The position numbers were made by a program, and so were the translations under genes. The notes under the pieces were generated by a model. That model ran no database searches, was not told where the DNA came from, and saw only the letters and a program-made list of their open reading frames with translations. Below, piece after piece: positions 42,621-51,590 of a stretch of DNA of 64,000 nt (positions are counted from its first letter, which is position 1; each line of letters begins with the position of its first letter). Source of the DNA: Sphingomonas sp. LR60. GTDB taxonomy: Bacteria > Pseudomonadota > Alphaproteobacteria > Sphingomonadales > Sphingomonadaceae. The DNA is taken from contig NZ_JASPFK010000001.1 of the NCBI RefSeq assembly GCF_036855935.1, positions 3,164,501 to 3,228,500 of the forward strand, in the 5' to 3' direction.

Positions 42621-43779
42621 GCAGCCTTGCTCCCCGCATTAGCCATCCCGAACTGCGCCCAAGCCTCCAGCAGCACTCGCCTCATCTCGACGAAAGTCGT
42701 GCGCTTATAGGCACGCACCACCATGTCCGGCACGGCGTGCGCCAGTGCCGCTTCAGCAACAGGGTCGGGCACGTCCGGCATCTTCTCCGCCGCCCAATCC
42801 CGAAATGAGCTGCGGAAACCGTGGGCATCATACGGCTGGTCAGCCGATCGCAGCACCTTGTTCATGGTCATATTAGACAGCATTGCCCCACGCTGCCCGC
42901 CAAAGATCAATTCGTCCGGCTTCGTAGTGCGCCCTCCCTCACCTCCTCCAGCAGCGCGAGCGCGGCCGAGTTGAGGGTGACGGTATGCGCTTCTCCACCC
43001 TTCATCGTCTCAGCCGGCCGGTTCCAATCACGCCCCTCGACGTCAATCTGGCCCCAGCGGGCGGCGCGAACCTCGCCTGGGCGAGCGGCGGTCAGGATCT
43101 GGAATAGCAGCGCCTGACGGCCGACCGTCGCCGCCTTTTCGCGCAGCGACTGCACGAACGCGGGCACGGCAGCATAGGGCATCGCCTTGAAATTCTTACC
43201 AGCGGGCTGCTTCGACAAGCCTACGGTGATCGAGCGGCCTGGCGCCTCGGTGGCACGCCAGCCTTTCGAATGGCTAAAGTTCAGCACCTGACCGACGCGC
43301 GTCCGAACCTTACGTGCCAGTTCGGGCTTCGTCGTCCAGATTGGCTCAAGCATGTCGCGGATGTGCCCCGCCTCGATGGTGTCCACTTGGAGATTGCCGA
43401 GCGTCGGGTAGGCGTACGTTTCGAGCGACGTCAGGAAGGCGGCGGCGTTCTTCTCAACCCATCCCTTCTTCAGCGCGGCATGCGTCGACCTGACCGCTTC
43501 CTTGAAGGTCGGGGTCGCTCGCTTGTCACGATCGCGCTCGGCGATGGGATCGCGCCCGTTCAGCGCATGCTTGCGCAAGTCGACCGCACGCTGCCGCGCT
43601 TCGGACAGGCTGAGCGCCGCCACGGACCCAAGACCAATGTCACGGCGCTTGCCGTTCTGCTGTATGCGGATCATCCACGACTTGGCACCAGTCGAGCTGA
43701 CGAGCAGGTACAGCCCCGCCCCATCGCCATGGCGCCCAGCCTTCGCATTCTTGACGGCTAAGGCGGTTAGCTTGCCCAT
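42617..43779 (-). CDS. int: P4-type tyrosine integrase, frame broken near its active site
   Basis: The N-terminal 290 residues carry the DUF4102 arm-binding domain ([20 protein letters not shown]), the core-binding domain, and the first catalytic Arg in [13 protein letters not shown]. The frame is lost at about 42932-42934. Adding one base to that CCC run restores [20 protein letters not shown], and the second catalytic part follows with [10 protein letters not shown] (His, Arg), ALAHAV (His) and the nucleophile Tyr in [11 protein letters not shown]. The full length is about 387 residues. It abuts attR, as expected for the enzyme that integrates at tRNA-Arg. If the break is real, the element would be locked in place. 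Confidence 0.85.
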
Positions 43780-43831
43780 GACACTCCCACATCAACTCCC
43801 ACACTTTCGCGCGGATAGGTGCGAACGTCAA

Positions 43832-43908
43832 CGAACAAGTGCGGAACGCCCACGTGAATCAATCGGGAACGTGAAGGGCGCGGCGAATGGTGGCGAACAA
43901 AGGCGAAC
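43832..43908. promoter_or_regulatory. Putative integrase arm-type sites near attR
   Basis: Copies of a cgaacaa-NN-gcg(g)aac motif lie at 43832-43847 and 43889-43908, with further gcgaac steps between the integrase start and the attR core. One copy also occurs at 23248-23267. Spacing and location suit arm sites for the integrase N-terminal domain or excisionase sites. Confidence 0.4.
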
Positions 43909-43920
43909 ACAAAGTTATAG

Positions 43921-43938
43921 TCCCTCCGGGCGCGCCAC
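43921..43938. repeat. Right attachment repeat (attR core)
   Basis: An exact copy of 16570-16587 (tccctccgggcgcgccac) without the rest of the tRNA, marking the distal end of the element. Confidence 0.9.
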
Positions 43939-44089
43939 CTGCTGCCGTCCGCGCAAAGGTCGCGATGGCCCCCAGGACCCCGCCAGCGCCAGAGTGACGG
44001 CACGCCGCCCCTCGGCCGCGGATGTATCTGCCCGCCCCGCTCCCTATTTTACATGGCGGATCGATCAGTCGACGCGAAGGATCTGCAGC

Positions 44090-44539
44090 ATGACCGACTA
44101 TACCAAGACCGACGAAGCGCTGGCGAAGCTGACGCCCGAGCAATTCTACGTGACGCAGCAGAGCGGCACCGAACGGCCGGGCACCGGCGAATACCTCGGC
44201 AACAAGCGCGCCGGCATCTATGTCGACATCGTCTCGGGCGAGCCGCTGTTCGCCTCCGCAGACAAGTACGAATCGCATTGCGGCTGGCCCAGCTTCACGC
44301 GCCCGATCGACACCGCACACGTCTCCGAGCTGCACGATGCCACGCACGGGATGGTGCGCACCGAGGTGCGCTCGGCGGGCGCCGACAGCCACCTCGGGCA
44401 CGTCTTCGAGGACGGCCCGCGCGATCGCGGCGGCTTGCGTTACTGCATCAACTCCGCCGCGCTGCGCTTCGTCCCGCGCGAGGCGATGGAGGCCGAGGGC
44501 TATGGCGCCTATCTCGATCAGGTCGAGGACGTCGGCTGA
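44090..44539 (+). CDS. msrB: Peptide-methionine (R)-S-oxide reductase
   Basis: MsrB reduces methionine-R-sulfoxide in proteins. The 149-residue protein has the catalytic Cys in [11 protein letters not shown], the resolving Cys in [11 protein letters not shown] and [11 protein letters not shown]. The two CxxC zinc pairs found in many MsrB proteins are absent (NKRAGIY and [11 protein letters not shown] at those places), so this is the zinc-free type. ATG 44090 follows a gaagga ribosome site. It is the first core gene after the element. Confidence 0.92.
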   Translation: MTDYTKTDEALAKLTPEQFYVTQQSGTERPGTGEYLGNKRAGIYVDIVSGEPLFASADKYESHCGWPSFTRPIDTAHVSELHDATHGMVRTEVRSAGADSHLGHVFEDGPRDRGGLRYCINSAALRFVPREAMEAEGYGAYLDQVEDVG

Positions 44540-44581
44540 CTTGACCTGATAGGCGCGCGGCGCTTTGACGCCGCGCTTTCG

Positions 44582-44998
44582 ATGAGGGCCGAGATGGACG
44601 ATTGGGAGGAACGCGCGGCACGCCGCGCCGAGGAGCGTGAGCGGCGCGCGCAGGAGCGGGTCGCCAGCGCGCTCGCCCGCACCGAACAACGCGCCGTGGA
44701 CCGCGAGGCGGCGTCGCGGCTGCGCGAGGAGGCGCGCACCGCCCGCCGCGTCGAGGAGGAACAGCGCCGCGCCACGTTGGTCGAGGAACGCGAGGCGCGC
44801 CCGCGCCGCCGCCAGAGCACCGGCGCGCTCGCCCGCACCGGCGATCAACGCCTTGAGCGCGACACGCGCCACTATGCCACCGACAAGGACCCGGCGCGCA
44901 TCCGCACGCTGGCGGCGCGCGGCGCGACGCCCGCGGCGCTGGCGGCGGTGTTCGGCGTGTCGGTGGCCGAGATCGAGGCGGTGCTGGCCGCGGATTGA
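44582..44998 (+). CDS. Charged coiled-coil protein with C-terminal HTH-like segment
   Basis: A 138-residue protein, very rich in Arg/Glu, with a long predicted helix (about 5-75) and a C-terminal segment LAARGATPAALAAVFGVSVA EIEAVLA that looks like a resolvase-type HTH. ATG 44594 is an alternative start. It lies between msrB and cobO. No function is known. Confidence 0.6.
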   Translation: MRAEMDDWEERAARRAEERERRAQERVASALARTEQRAVDREAASRLREEARTARRVEEEQRRATLVEEREARPRRRQSTGALARTGDQRLERDTRHYATDKDPARIRTLAARGATPAALAAVFGVSVAEIEAVLAAD

Positions 44999-45020
44999 TC
45001 TTGCCGCTACGCCGCGGCGC

Positions 45021-45626
45021 ATGACCGACGATCGCGACGCCCGCCACAATGACAAGATGCGCCGCGTACAGGCCGCGCGGCGCGTGATGATGAAGGGCAA
45101 GACCGTCGAGAAGGGCCTGCTGATCGTCCACACCGGCGCGGGAAAGGGCAAGTCGACCGCCGCCTTCGGCATGGCGGTGCGCGCGATGGGGCACGGGATG
45201 AAGGTCGGCGTCGTCCAGTTCGTGAAGGGCGCGATGACCACCGGCGAGAAGGCGATCTTCGACGCCTTTCCCGAGTTGATCGAATTCCGCGCGATGGGCG
45301 ATGGCTTCACCTGGGACACGCAGGACCGCGCTGCCGACGTGGCGAGTGCCCGCGCGGCCTGGGACGAGGTGCAACGGATGCTCGCCGACCCCGAGATCGC
45401 GATGGTGATCGCCGACGAGCTGAACATCGTGCTGCGCTACGATTATCTGCCGGTCGACGAGGTGGTGGCGGTGGCGGCCGCGCGTGCGCCGATGAAGCAT
45501 CTGGTCATCACCGGCCGCAACGCGCCCGACGCGCTGATCGAGGCCGCCGATCTGGTCACCGAGATGACCCAGGTCAAACACCCGTTCCGCGCCGGCGTAA
45601 AAGCGCAGGCGGGGGTGGAATTCTAA
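45021..45626 (+). CDS. cobO: Cob(I)yrinic acid a,c-diamide adenosyltransferase
   Basis: CobO/BtuR transfers the adenosyl group of ATP to cobalt(I) corrinoids. The 201-residue protein has the ATP P-loop VHTGAGKGKSTAAFG, VGVVQFVKGAMTTGEKA, VIADELNIVLRYDYL and ITGRNAPDALIEAADLVTEM, the standard order for the CobA/CobO type. It lies about 200 bases upstream of the cobalamin riboswitch and is therefore not under that switch, unless a second control exists. Confidence 0.93.
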   Translation: MTDDRDARHNDKMRRVQAARRVMMKGKTVEKGLLIVHTGAGKGKSTAAFGMAVRAMGHGMKVGVVQFVKGAMTTGEKAIFDAFPELIEFRAMGDGFTWDTQDRAADVASARAAWDEVQRMLADPEIAMVIADELNIVLRYDYLPVDEVVAVAAARAPMKHLVITGRNAPDALIEAADLVTEMTQVKHPFRAGVKAQAGVEF

Positions 45627-45660
45627 CGCCGCTGGCTGACGTCATCCCCGCCTCCCCCTC

Positions 45661-45755
45661 CGTCATCCCCGCGAAGGCGGGAATCCAGAACCTCTGACCT
45701 TGCGCCTCTATCGACGGACCTGCGCGTCTGGATTCCCGCCTCCGCGGGAATGACG
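45661..45755. repeat. Imperfect inverted repeat, cgtcatccccgcg type
   Basis: The 28-base arms 45661-45688 and 45728-45755 are near reverse complements (cgtcatccccgcgaaggcgg versus the mirrored ctggattcccgcctccgcgg) around a 39-base spacer. This is a widespread alphaproteobacterial REP-like element and could form a hairpin behind cobO. Confidence 0.7.
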
Positions 45756-45822
45756 GTTCTCGTGTTACGGCACCCCACCCCCGATTGACCCGCGCGCCGC
45801 CCCCGGCTAGGGCGCGCGCCGC

Positions 45823-45984
45823 GACAGGTTCCCTCTGACCGGGGATCAAAAGGGAACGGGTAAACCCCGGCTGCCCCTGCAACTGTAAGCGGCGAGCCCG
45901 CGCGCCACACGCCATTGGCCCCTCACCGGGCTGAGAAGGCGGCGCGCATCGGTGATGACCCGTGAGCCAGGAGACCTGCCTGTT
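45823..45984 (+). ncRNA. Cobalamin (AdoCbl) riboswitch
   Basis: Conserved elements appear in order: gacaggttccc at the 5' side, aaagggaac, gcccctgcaactgtaagcgg, a gagaaggc peripheral segment, then gatgacccgtgagccaggag and acctgcctg pairing back to the start. The gccaggagacctgcc B12 box is clear. It sits 177 bases before the btuB-like gene, so it should reduce expression of the receptor and downstream cob genes when adenosylcobalamin is plentiful. Confidence 0.93.
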
Positions 45985-46161
45985 CGCGATCGTCCTTCGC
46001 TCGGCCAGGGTGCGCCGAACGGACGGGAAGGCCGCACGGGGCACATCCGGCGGACGAGCCCAGCGTGACGATAACCACCGCCGTGGGCGGTCGACGCCGC
46101 GAGGATGCTCGCGCGCGGCGGCCCGCCCTCGGCTTTACGTCGTCACAAGGGGTTACCCACC

Positions 46162-48105
46162 ATGTTCCATCGTCTCGCCGCCCTTCCGCTGCTCCTCTGT
46201 TCCACCGCCGCGCTCGCGCAGGAAGCCCCGCGCCCCGACGCCGCCGCGACCGACACCGGCGCCGACATCGTCGTCGCCGCCAATCGCGCGCCGGTCGACG
46301 CCGACCGCGTCACCGCCTCGGTCACCGTGCTCGACAAGGCCGCGATCGACCGCGCGCAGGACCTGTCGGTCGCCGACCTGCTGCTGCGCACCCCCGGCGT
46401 CTCGCTGTCGCGCAACGGCGGCTATGGCACCAGCACCTCGCTGCGTATCCGCGGCGCCGAGGCCGACCAGACCGTCGTCGTCATCGACGGGGTCAAGATC
46501 AACGACCCGTCCTCGCCCGGCGGCGGCTATAACTTCGCCAACCTGCTGATCGGCGACGCGTCGCGGATCGAGGTGCTGCGCGGACCGCAGTCGATCCTGT
46601 GGGGCAGCCAGGCGATCGGCGGCGTCGTCAACATCGTCACCCCGCTGCCGACCGCCGCGCTCGAAGGCAGCATCGACCTGGAGGGCGGTTCGCGCGAAAC
46701 GGTCAGCGCGCGGGCCGCGCTCGGCGGCACCACCGGGCCGCTCGCGTGGCGGGTCGGCGCGCAGAGCTTCACCACCGACGGCATCTCCGCGCTGAAGGCC
46801 GGCACCGAGCGTGACGGCTACACCAACCAGAACGTGCAGGCGCGCGCGGTGCTGACGATCGCGCCGGGCATCAGCGCCGACCTGCGCGGCTCCTATGCCA
46901 ACGGCCGCAACGACTTCGACGGCTTCAGCGGCGACACCCCCGAATACGGCCTGACGCGCGAGTTCGTCGGCTATGCCGGCCTCAACATCGACCTGTTCGA
47001 CGCGCGGCTGCGCAACCGCTTCGGCTACGGCTATACCGACACCGATCGCGACAATTACAACCCCGACCAGGTCGAGCAGACGCAGACCTTCGCCGCGCTC
47101 GGCCGCAACCACCGGCTCGAATATCAGGGCACGCTCGCGCTCACCAAAGGCGTCGACGCGGTGTTCGGCGTCGAGAATGAGGTCAGCCGCTTCAGCACCG
47201 CCTCCTCGGACTTCGTGGCCCCCTATGCGCTCGGCACCCCGGCGCGCGGCCGCGCCGAGCTGACCAGCTTCTATGGCCAGCTCAACGTCTCGCCGTTCGA
47301 CGGGCTGACGCTCAACGGCGGCGTGCGCCACGACGACCACAGCCGCTTCGGCACGCAGACGCTGTTCGCGGGCGGCGCGAACTGGGTACTGCCGACCGGC
47401 ACCGTGCTGCGCGCGAGCTACAGCGAGGGCTTCAAGGCGCCGACCTTGTACCAGCTCTTCTCGGAATACGGCAATCAGGCGCTCAACCCAGAGCGCGCCA
47501 AGGGCTGGGAGGCCGGCGCCGAGCAGCGCTTCATGGACGGTCGCTTCGCGCTCGGCGGCACCTATTTCGAGCGCCGCAGCCGTGACCAGATCGTCTATAC
47601 CGGCTGCAACCCCGGCACCACCGATCCGCTGTGCTTCGTCCCCGGCTCGACCACCGAGCAGCGCTTCGGCTATTACCAGAACGTCGCCCGCGCCTTCGCG
47701 CGCGGGGTCGAGGCGGTTGCCCGCGCGCAGGTCGGTGAACACCTCAGCCTCGACGGCAATTACAGCTGGGTGCTCTCGGAGGACCGCTCGCCGGGCCGCA
47801 CCTTCGGCAACTGGCTGCCGCGCCGCCCGCGCGATACCGCCAACGTCGCCGCGACCTACACGTTCGCGGAGTCCGGCTCGTTCGGCGTCGCGGCGCGCTT
47901 CGCGGGCACGTCGTTCGACAATGCCAGCAACGCCACCAGGCTCGGCGGCTATACGCTCGTCGACCTGCGCGGCGAGCTGCCGCTGTCGAGCAACGTCCGG
48001 CTGTTCGCGCGCGTCGAAAACCTGTTCGACGAGCGCTACGAGACGATCGCCCGTTACGGCACGCTGGGACGCAGCGTCTACGCCGGCTTGCGCGGGCGCT
48101 TCTGA
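46162..48105 (+). CDS. btuB: TonB-dependent receptor, BtuB-like vitamin B12 transporter
   Basis: A 647-residue outer-membrane receptor with a signal peptide (MFHRLAALPLLLCSTAALAQ), a TonB-box-like ADIVVAANRA, a plug domain (about 40-160: LRIRGAEADQTVVVIDGVKI, GPQSILWGSQAIGGVVNIVT) and a 22-strand barrel ending in Phe (RGRF). The riboswitch and neighbouring cob genes indicate corrinoid uptake rather than iron. ATG 46162 follows an aagggg ribosome site. TonB/ExbB at the left of the window would energise it. Confidence 0.92.
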   Translation: MFHRLAALPLLLCSTAALAQEAPRPDAAATDTGADIVVAANRAPVDADRVTASVTVLDKAAIDRAQDLSVADLLLRTPGVSLSRNGGYGTSTSLRIRGAEADQTVVVIDGVKINDPSSPGGGYNFANLLIGDASRIEVLRGPQSILWGSQAIGGVVNIVTPLPTAALEGSIDLEGGSRETVSARAALGGTTGPLAWRVGAQSFTTDGISALKAGTERDGYTNQNVQARAVLTIAPGISADLRGSYANGRNDFDGFSGDTPEYGLTREFVGYAGLNIDLFDARLRNRFGYGYTDTDRDNYNPDQVEQTQTFAALGRNHRLEYQGTLALTKGVDAVFGVENEVSRFSTASSDFVAPYALGTPARGRAELTSFYGQLNVSPFDGLTLNGGVRHDDHSRFGTQTLFAGGANWVLPTGTVLRASYSEGFKAPTLYQLFSEYGNQALNPERAKGWEAGAEQRFMDGRFALGGTYFERRSRDQIVYTGCNPGTTDPLCFVPGSTTEQRFGYYQNVARAFARGVEAVARAQVGEHLSLDGNYSWVLSEDRSPGRTFGNWLPRRPRDTANVAATYTFAESGSFGVAARFAGTSFDNASNATRLGGYTLVDLRGELPLSSNVRLFARVENLFDERYETIARYGTLGRSVYAGLRGRF

Positions 48106-48132
48106 TCGGATGATCGCGCCGCCCACCCCCTC

Positions 48133-48217
48133 CGTCGCCCCGGACGTGATCCGGGGCCCCGCTTCTTCCTGGCCGTGGCGGTAAGAAGCGGGATCCCGGA
48201 TTCAGTCCGGGATGACG
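48133..48217. repeat. Inverted repeat, 'cgtcgccccggacgtgatcc' type
   Basis: Two 35-base arms (48133-48167 and 48183-48217) are imperfect reverse complements around a 15-base spacer, between the receptor and DUF1636. The same sequence family occurs at 15663, 58851 and 59764. Confidence 0.7.
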
Positions 48218-48293
48218 GCACGGTGGATGATCAGCCGTCATTGCGAGCGGAGACGCAATCCGATCGACACCACGCCACCCGAAAGCCGCTGAC

Positions 48294-48704
48294 ATGACCC
48301 TCATCCCCGTCACCGACGGCCCTGCCGTGGTCGCCTGCAACAGCTGCCGCCATTCGGCGACCGCGCGCGACGGGGCGGACGGTCGACGCGGCGGCGCAGC
48401 GCTTGCCGCCGCGCTCCGGACGGTGCAGGCGCGCGACCCGCTTGTCGCCGATATCGCCGTGCAGGAGATGCCGTGCCTCTTCGCGTGCGACCGGCATTGC
48501 ACGATCCACCTGCGCGCTCCCGGCAAGATCGGCTATGTCCTCGGCGGCTTCACCCCCGACGAGGACGCCGCGACCGGGATCATGACCTTCATGCGCCACT
48601 ATGTCGAAAGCGCCACCGGACAGGTGCCCTATGCGCTCTGGCCCGATGCGGTGAAGGGGCACTTCATCGTCCGCGTGCCCCCCGCCGGGCAGGTGGTGGC
48701 ATGA
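48294..48704 (+). CDS. DUF1636 putative metal-binding protein
   Basis: A 136-residue protein of the DUF1636 family, frequently found in cobalamin loci. It has Cys residues in ACNSCRHSA and [15 protein letters not shown] arranged like a thioredoxin-like [2Fe-2S] ferredoxin site, and ends [12 protein letters not shown]. Its stop overlaps the cobT start by four bases. The exact function is unproven; roles in metal delivery or corrin handling have been suggested from context. Confidence 0.85.
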   Translation: MTLIPVTDGPAVVACNSCRHSATARDGADGRRGGAALAAALRTVQARDPLVADIAVQEMPCLFACDRHCTIHLRAPGKIGYVLGGFTPDEDAATGIMTFMRHYVESATGQVPYALWPDAVKGHFIVRVPPAGQVVA

Positions 48705-49710
48705 TGCGTTTCGACAGCGTCGCTGCGTTCGACGCGTCGCTCGCCGAGCTGCCCGCGCCCGATGCCGCGATGCGCGCGGCGGCGGCGGCGCGACAGGCGC
48801 GGCTGACCAAACCTGCCGGATCGCTCGGCCGGCTCGAAGAGATCGCGCTGTTCATGGCGGGATGGCAGCGCGACGCGCGCCCGCGGCTCGACGACGGACG
48901 CGTGGTGATCTTCGCGGGCAATCACGGCGTCGCGGCGCTCGGGGTCAGCGCCTTTCCCCTTCCGTCACCGCGCAGATGGTCGCCAATTTCCGCGAGGGCG
49001 GCGCGGCGATCAACGCGCTGGCCGCCGCCGCCGGCCTGTCGCTGACCGTCGTTCCGCTCGCGCTGGAACAGCCGACCGGCGACATCACCCAGACCGCCGC
49101 GATGAGCGAGGCGGAATGTCTCGAAGCGCTCGATGCCGGCGCGGCGGCGGTGCGGCCCGGCACCGATCTGCTGATTCCCGGCGACATGGGGATCGGCAAC
49201 ACCACCCCCGCCGCCGCCTTGTGCGCCGCCAGCTTCGGCGGCCGCGCGTCGGACTGGGTCGGCCCCGGCACCGGCGTTCACGGCCCGGCGCTCGCCGCCA
49301 AGATCGCGGCGGTCGACGCGGCGCTTGCCTGCCATGCCGAGGCCACGACACCATTCGAACGCCTTCGCCGGCTCGGCGGACGCGAGATCGCCGCGATTGC
49401 GGGCGCGATCCTCGCCGCGCGCCATGCGCGCATCCCGGTGCTGCTCGACGGCTTCATCGTCGGCGCCGCGCTGGCCCCACTCGCCGCCGCGCGCCCGCGG
49501 ATCGTCGACCATTGCCTCGCCGGCCATGTCTCGGCCGAGCCGGGCCATGCGCGGCTGCTCGACCGGCTGGGGCTCGCGCCGCTGCTCCACCTCGATATGC
49601 GGCTCGGCGAGGCGAGCGGTGCCGCGGTCGCCGCCAGCCTCGTCCGCGCCGCGCTGGCTGCGCACGACCAGATGGCGACCTTCGATCAGGCAGGCGTCGC
49701 GCGGGCGTGA
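48701..49710 (+). CDS. cobT: Nicotinate-nucleotide--dimethylbenzimidazole phosphoribosyltransferase, frame broken
   Basis: CobT activates the lower ligand by making alpha-ribazole phosphate. The N-terminal part has [20 protein letters not shown] and [18 protein letters not shown]. The frame is then lost at the C run 48956-48959; adding one C gives [14 protein letters not shown], and the conserved core follows ([40 protein letters not shown], the catalytic-Glu-region [13 protein letters not shown]). Length is about 336 residues. It is coupled to DUF1636 and to the phosphatase gene (GTGA). The break is inferred to be a sequencing error. Confidence 0.88.
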
Positions 49711-50255
49711 GCAGCGCGCGCACCGTCCACCTGCTGCGCCACGGCGCGACGGTCCGGCCGGGGCTGTTGCTCGGACACGTCGCCGTCGCGGTGACGCCGC
49801 AGGGCATCGCCGATTGCATCCGCGTCGCCGCCGGGGCGACCTTCACGCAGGTGGTCAGCTCCGACCTCTCCCGCGCCGCCGAGTGCGCCGCCGCGCTCGG
49901 CGCGCCGGTCCGCCACGATGCACGCTGGCGCGAACTCGATTTCGGCGCCTGGGACGGGCGCGATCCCACCACGCTCCCATCCGACGCACTCGCCGCCTTC
50001 TGGCGCGATCCCGATCAGGCCCCGCCCCCGGACGGCGAACGCTGGTCGGCCCTGATCGCCCGCGTCACCGCCGCGCTCGCCGACCTTCCCGACGCGACGC
50101 TGGTCGTCACGCACGGCGGCGCACTACGCGCCGCGCTCGCCAGCGCCTGCGGGTTCGACGCGCGACAGGTGTGGGCGTTCGACCTGCCGTGCGCGGCGAT
50201 GGTGACGCTGCGAATCTGGCCTGACAGCGCGCAGATCGTCGGGTTGCGAACGTGA
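49707..50255 (+). CDS. cobC: Histidine phosphatase family protein, probable alpha-ribazole phosphatase
   Basis: The 182-residue protein is a phosphoglycerate-mutase-like histidine phosphatase: VHLLRHGATV (His nucleophile), VVSSDLSRAAECAA, ELDFGAWDGRDP and VVTHGGALRAAL. In this locus it likely dephosphorylates alpha-ribazole-5-phosphate or cobalamin phosphate. The GTG start overlaps the cobT stop. This Salmonella-type cobC name differs from the decarboxylase cobC at 54632. Confidence 0.85.
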   Translation: MSSARTVHLLRHGATVRPGLLLGHVAVAVTPQGIADCIRVAAGATFTQVVSSDLSRAAECAAALGAPVRHDARWRELDFGAWDGRDPTTLPSDALAAFWRDPDQAPPPDGERWSALIARVTAALADLPDATLVVTHGGALRAALASACGFDARQVWAFDLPCAAMVTLRIWPDSAQIVGLRT

Positions 50256-50483
50256 CATACCAACCGGCTGATTGCTGACGTTCGCTTTCTCTAAAGGTAT
50301 GATTGATTGGGAAAGAAGAGGGCTTCTCTAAACCCCGCCTGTGTGGCGCAGTAAGCAACCGGAGAAGCGTGGATTACGCATAACGCGGACGCCCTGCTGG
50401 AAATATAGCGGTCGTTGCAGTTCCTCACTTGCAGTTGCTCTTTCGATCAACGAAACTCGCATCAGTTCTCGAAAGGCACGTTC

Positions 50484-51248
50484 GTGATCGCCGCTCTCGT
50501 AGCACTTGCCCTGCAAACCGCAGCCCCGATGCCGCCACCACTTCACCAAGGTTCGGCCGAAATGACCTGCCCTGTGGGAGGCGAGCGGTTTAGCGCCGTC
50601 ACTACTCTCATGTACTCGATCATGGGGCGCCGTCCGGACGAAAAACCCTACTCTGAACTACCCTTTCCTCGACCAATGCCGGAATGTCCCGGCAACGGAC
50701 TGGTCATGTTCGACAGCTTCAAACCCGCCGAGATAGAGCAAGTTGGCAAGTGGATCGCGACCCCGACCTACCAAGGAATGCGGACCACGGAGTCGCCCTT
50801 CTACCGGGCGTACTGGCTGGCAAAGAAGATTGGTCGTCCGGACGCTGATGCGATTGAGCTTCTACTGCCCGCCATCTGGAGCGCGAAGGAGGAGGACCGG
50901 GACGCCCCCAATCGTCCACGAACATCCCGCTATCAACGGGTTCTTATCGCCGCTGTCGAGGCAGCTACTGCCAACGTGTCCGTAGACGACCGAGTGTGGC
51001 TGCAAGGACAAGCGGCCAACGCTCTCCGAGAAATGGGTGAGTTTGCCGCAGCTGAGCGGATGCGTGAACGCGCGGAGGATGCCATTCCGCAAACCACTCG
51101 TCCGGCTTTGGCGACCTATTTGCAGAAGTTGAAGATTGTCATCGCGCGCAAGGATCGCGGCGACGAACCGTTGGACATGATTCCTGAAGTTCGAGCGGCA
51201 ATTATCTGCAAGAACAAGCCACCTCAGGACGACTTCTCACGCACTTAG
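50484..51248 (+). CDS. Hypothetical exported protein inserted in the cob cluster
   Basis: A 254-residue product from GTG 50484 with a short hydrophobic lead (VIAALVALALQTAAPMPP), then MTCPVGGERFSAVTTLMYS and PECPGNGLVMFDSF, Cys pairs that could bind zinc, and a helical tail including EMGEFAAAERMRERAEDA. Similar 'CPVGGE' proteins are common in sphingomonads, from memory. The gene and its flanks (50256-51590) are less GC-rich than the cob genes on both sides, suggesting insertion. No cobalamin role is evident. Confidence 0.65.
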   Translation: MIAALVALALQTAAPMPPPLHQGSAEMTCPVGGERFSAVTTLMYSIMGRRPDEKPYSELPFPRPMPECPGNGLVMFDSFKPAEIEQVGKWIATPTYQGMRTTESPFYRAYWLAKKIGRPDADAIELLLPAIWSAKEEDRDAPNRPRTSRYQRVLIAAVEAATANVSVDDRVWLQGQAANALREMGEFAAAERMRERAEDAIPQTTRPALATYLQKLKIVIARKDRGDEPLDMIPEVRAAIICKNKPPQDDFSRT

Positions 51249-51590
51249 TGCCGCAGACCGGAGATCGTCAAAGTCTTTGCGTCCTGAAGCGGCGAATCCG
51301 CGCTTCGCTATGGCCGTGCCGCCTTGCGTTGCAGCGCCTTCAGTCAATCTGGCCTTCTCTCAAGGGACCAGCACTGAAAAACAAGCCGTTCTCGCGCGGC
51401 TGCACCACACAGCAAGGCGGCGCTTCCCGGAATCCATTTTTCCAGCAACGGCCGATCAAAGCTGGGCTATCGGGACAGACGTACCCTCGATCAAGGCTGA
51501 ACACCGAAATGAAGCGGGCCGGCAGTAGCTACATGCAAAGCTCAAGGTGCCGCCGCGTGCGTCGCGATCCTGATCGACCGGACTGAACCA
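51249..51590. other. Gene-free stretch within the cob cluster
   Basis: These 342 bases contain no frame I can defend, no tRNA and no strong hairpin. They follow the foreign-looking gene at 50484 and may be debris of the same insertion. Confidence 0.4.

Larger units (their letters stand above)
16570..43938. mobile_element. Integrated genetic element in tRNA-Arg, about 27.4 kb
   Basis: The last 18 bases of the tRNA region (tccctccgggcgcgccac, 16570-16587) recur exactly at 43921-43938, directly beside a P4-type integrase gene. Between them lie excisionase-like HTH genes, a divergent XRE regulator, a RepA-like ATPase with a primase-like protein, many tiny coupled genes, virion-like proteins and cargo. 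Base composition inside is visibly more AT-rich and less uniform than the flanks. No capsid, portal, large terminase, conjugation or relaxase gene was recognised, so it is probably a defective prophage, phage satellite or genomic island. Core genes resume at 43939. Confidence 0.88.

Noticed and set aside
16570..43938. Complete functional prophage
   Set aside because: No portal, major capsid, large terminase, tail tape-measure or lysis gene was recognised, so only some virion-like genes can be claimed.
43859..45427. A 522-residue minus-strand frame across msrB and cobO
   Set aside because: It crosses three well-supported plus-strand genes and lacks any conserved feature.
46153..48126. A 657-residue minus-strand frame opposite btuB
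   Set aside because: Its Val/Ala/Gly/Asp-rich repetitive composition is the mirror of a GC-rich gene; the sense strand has a complete receptor with motifs.
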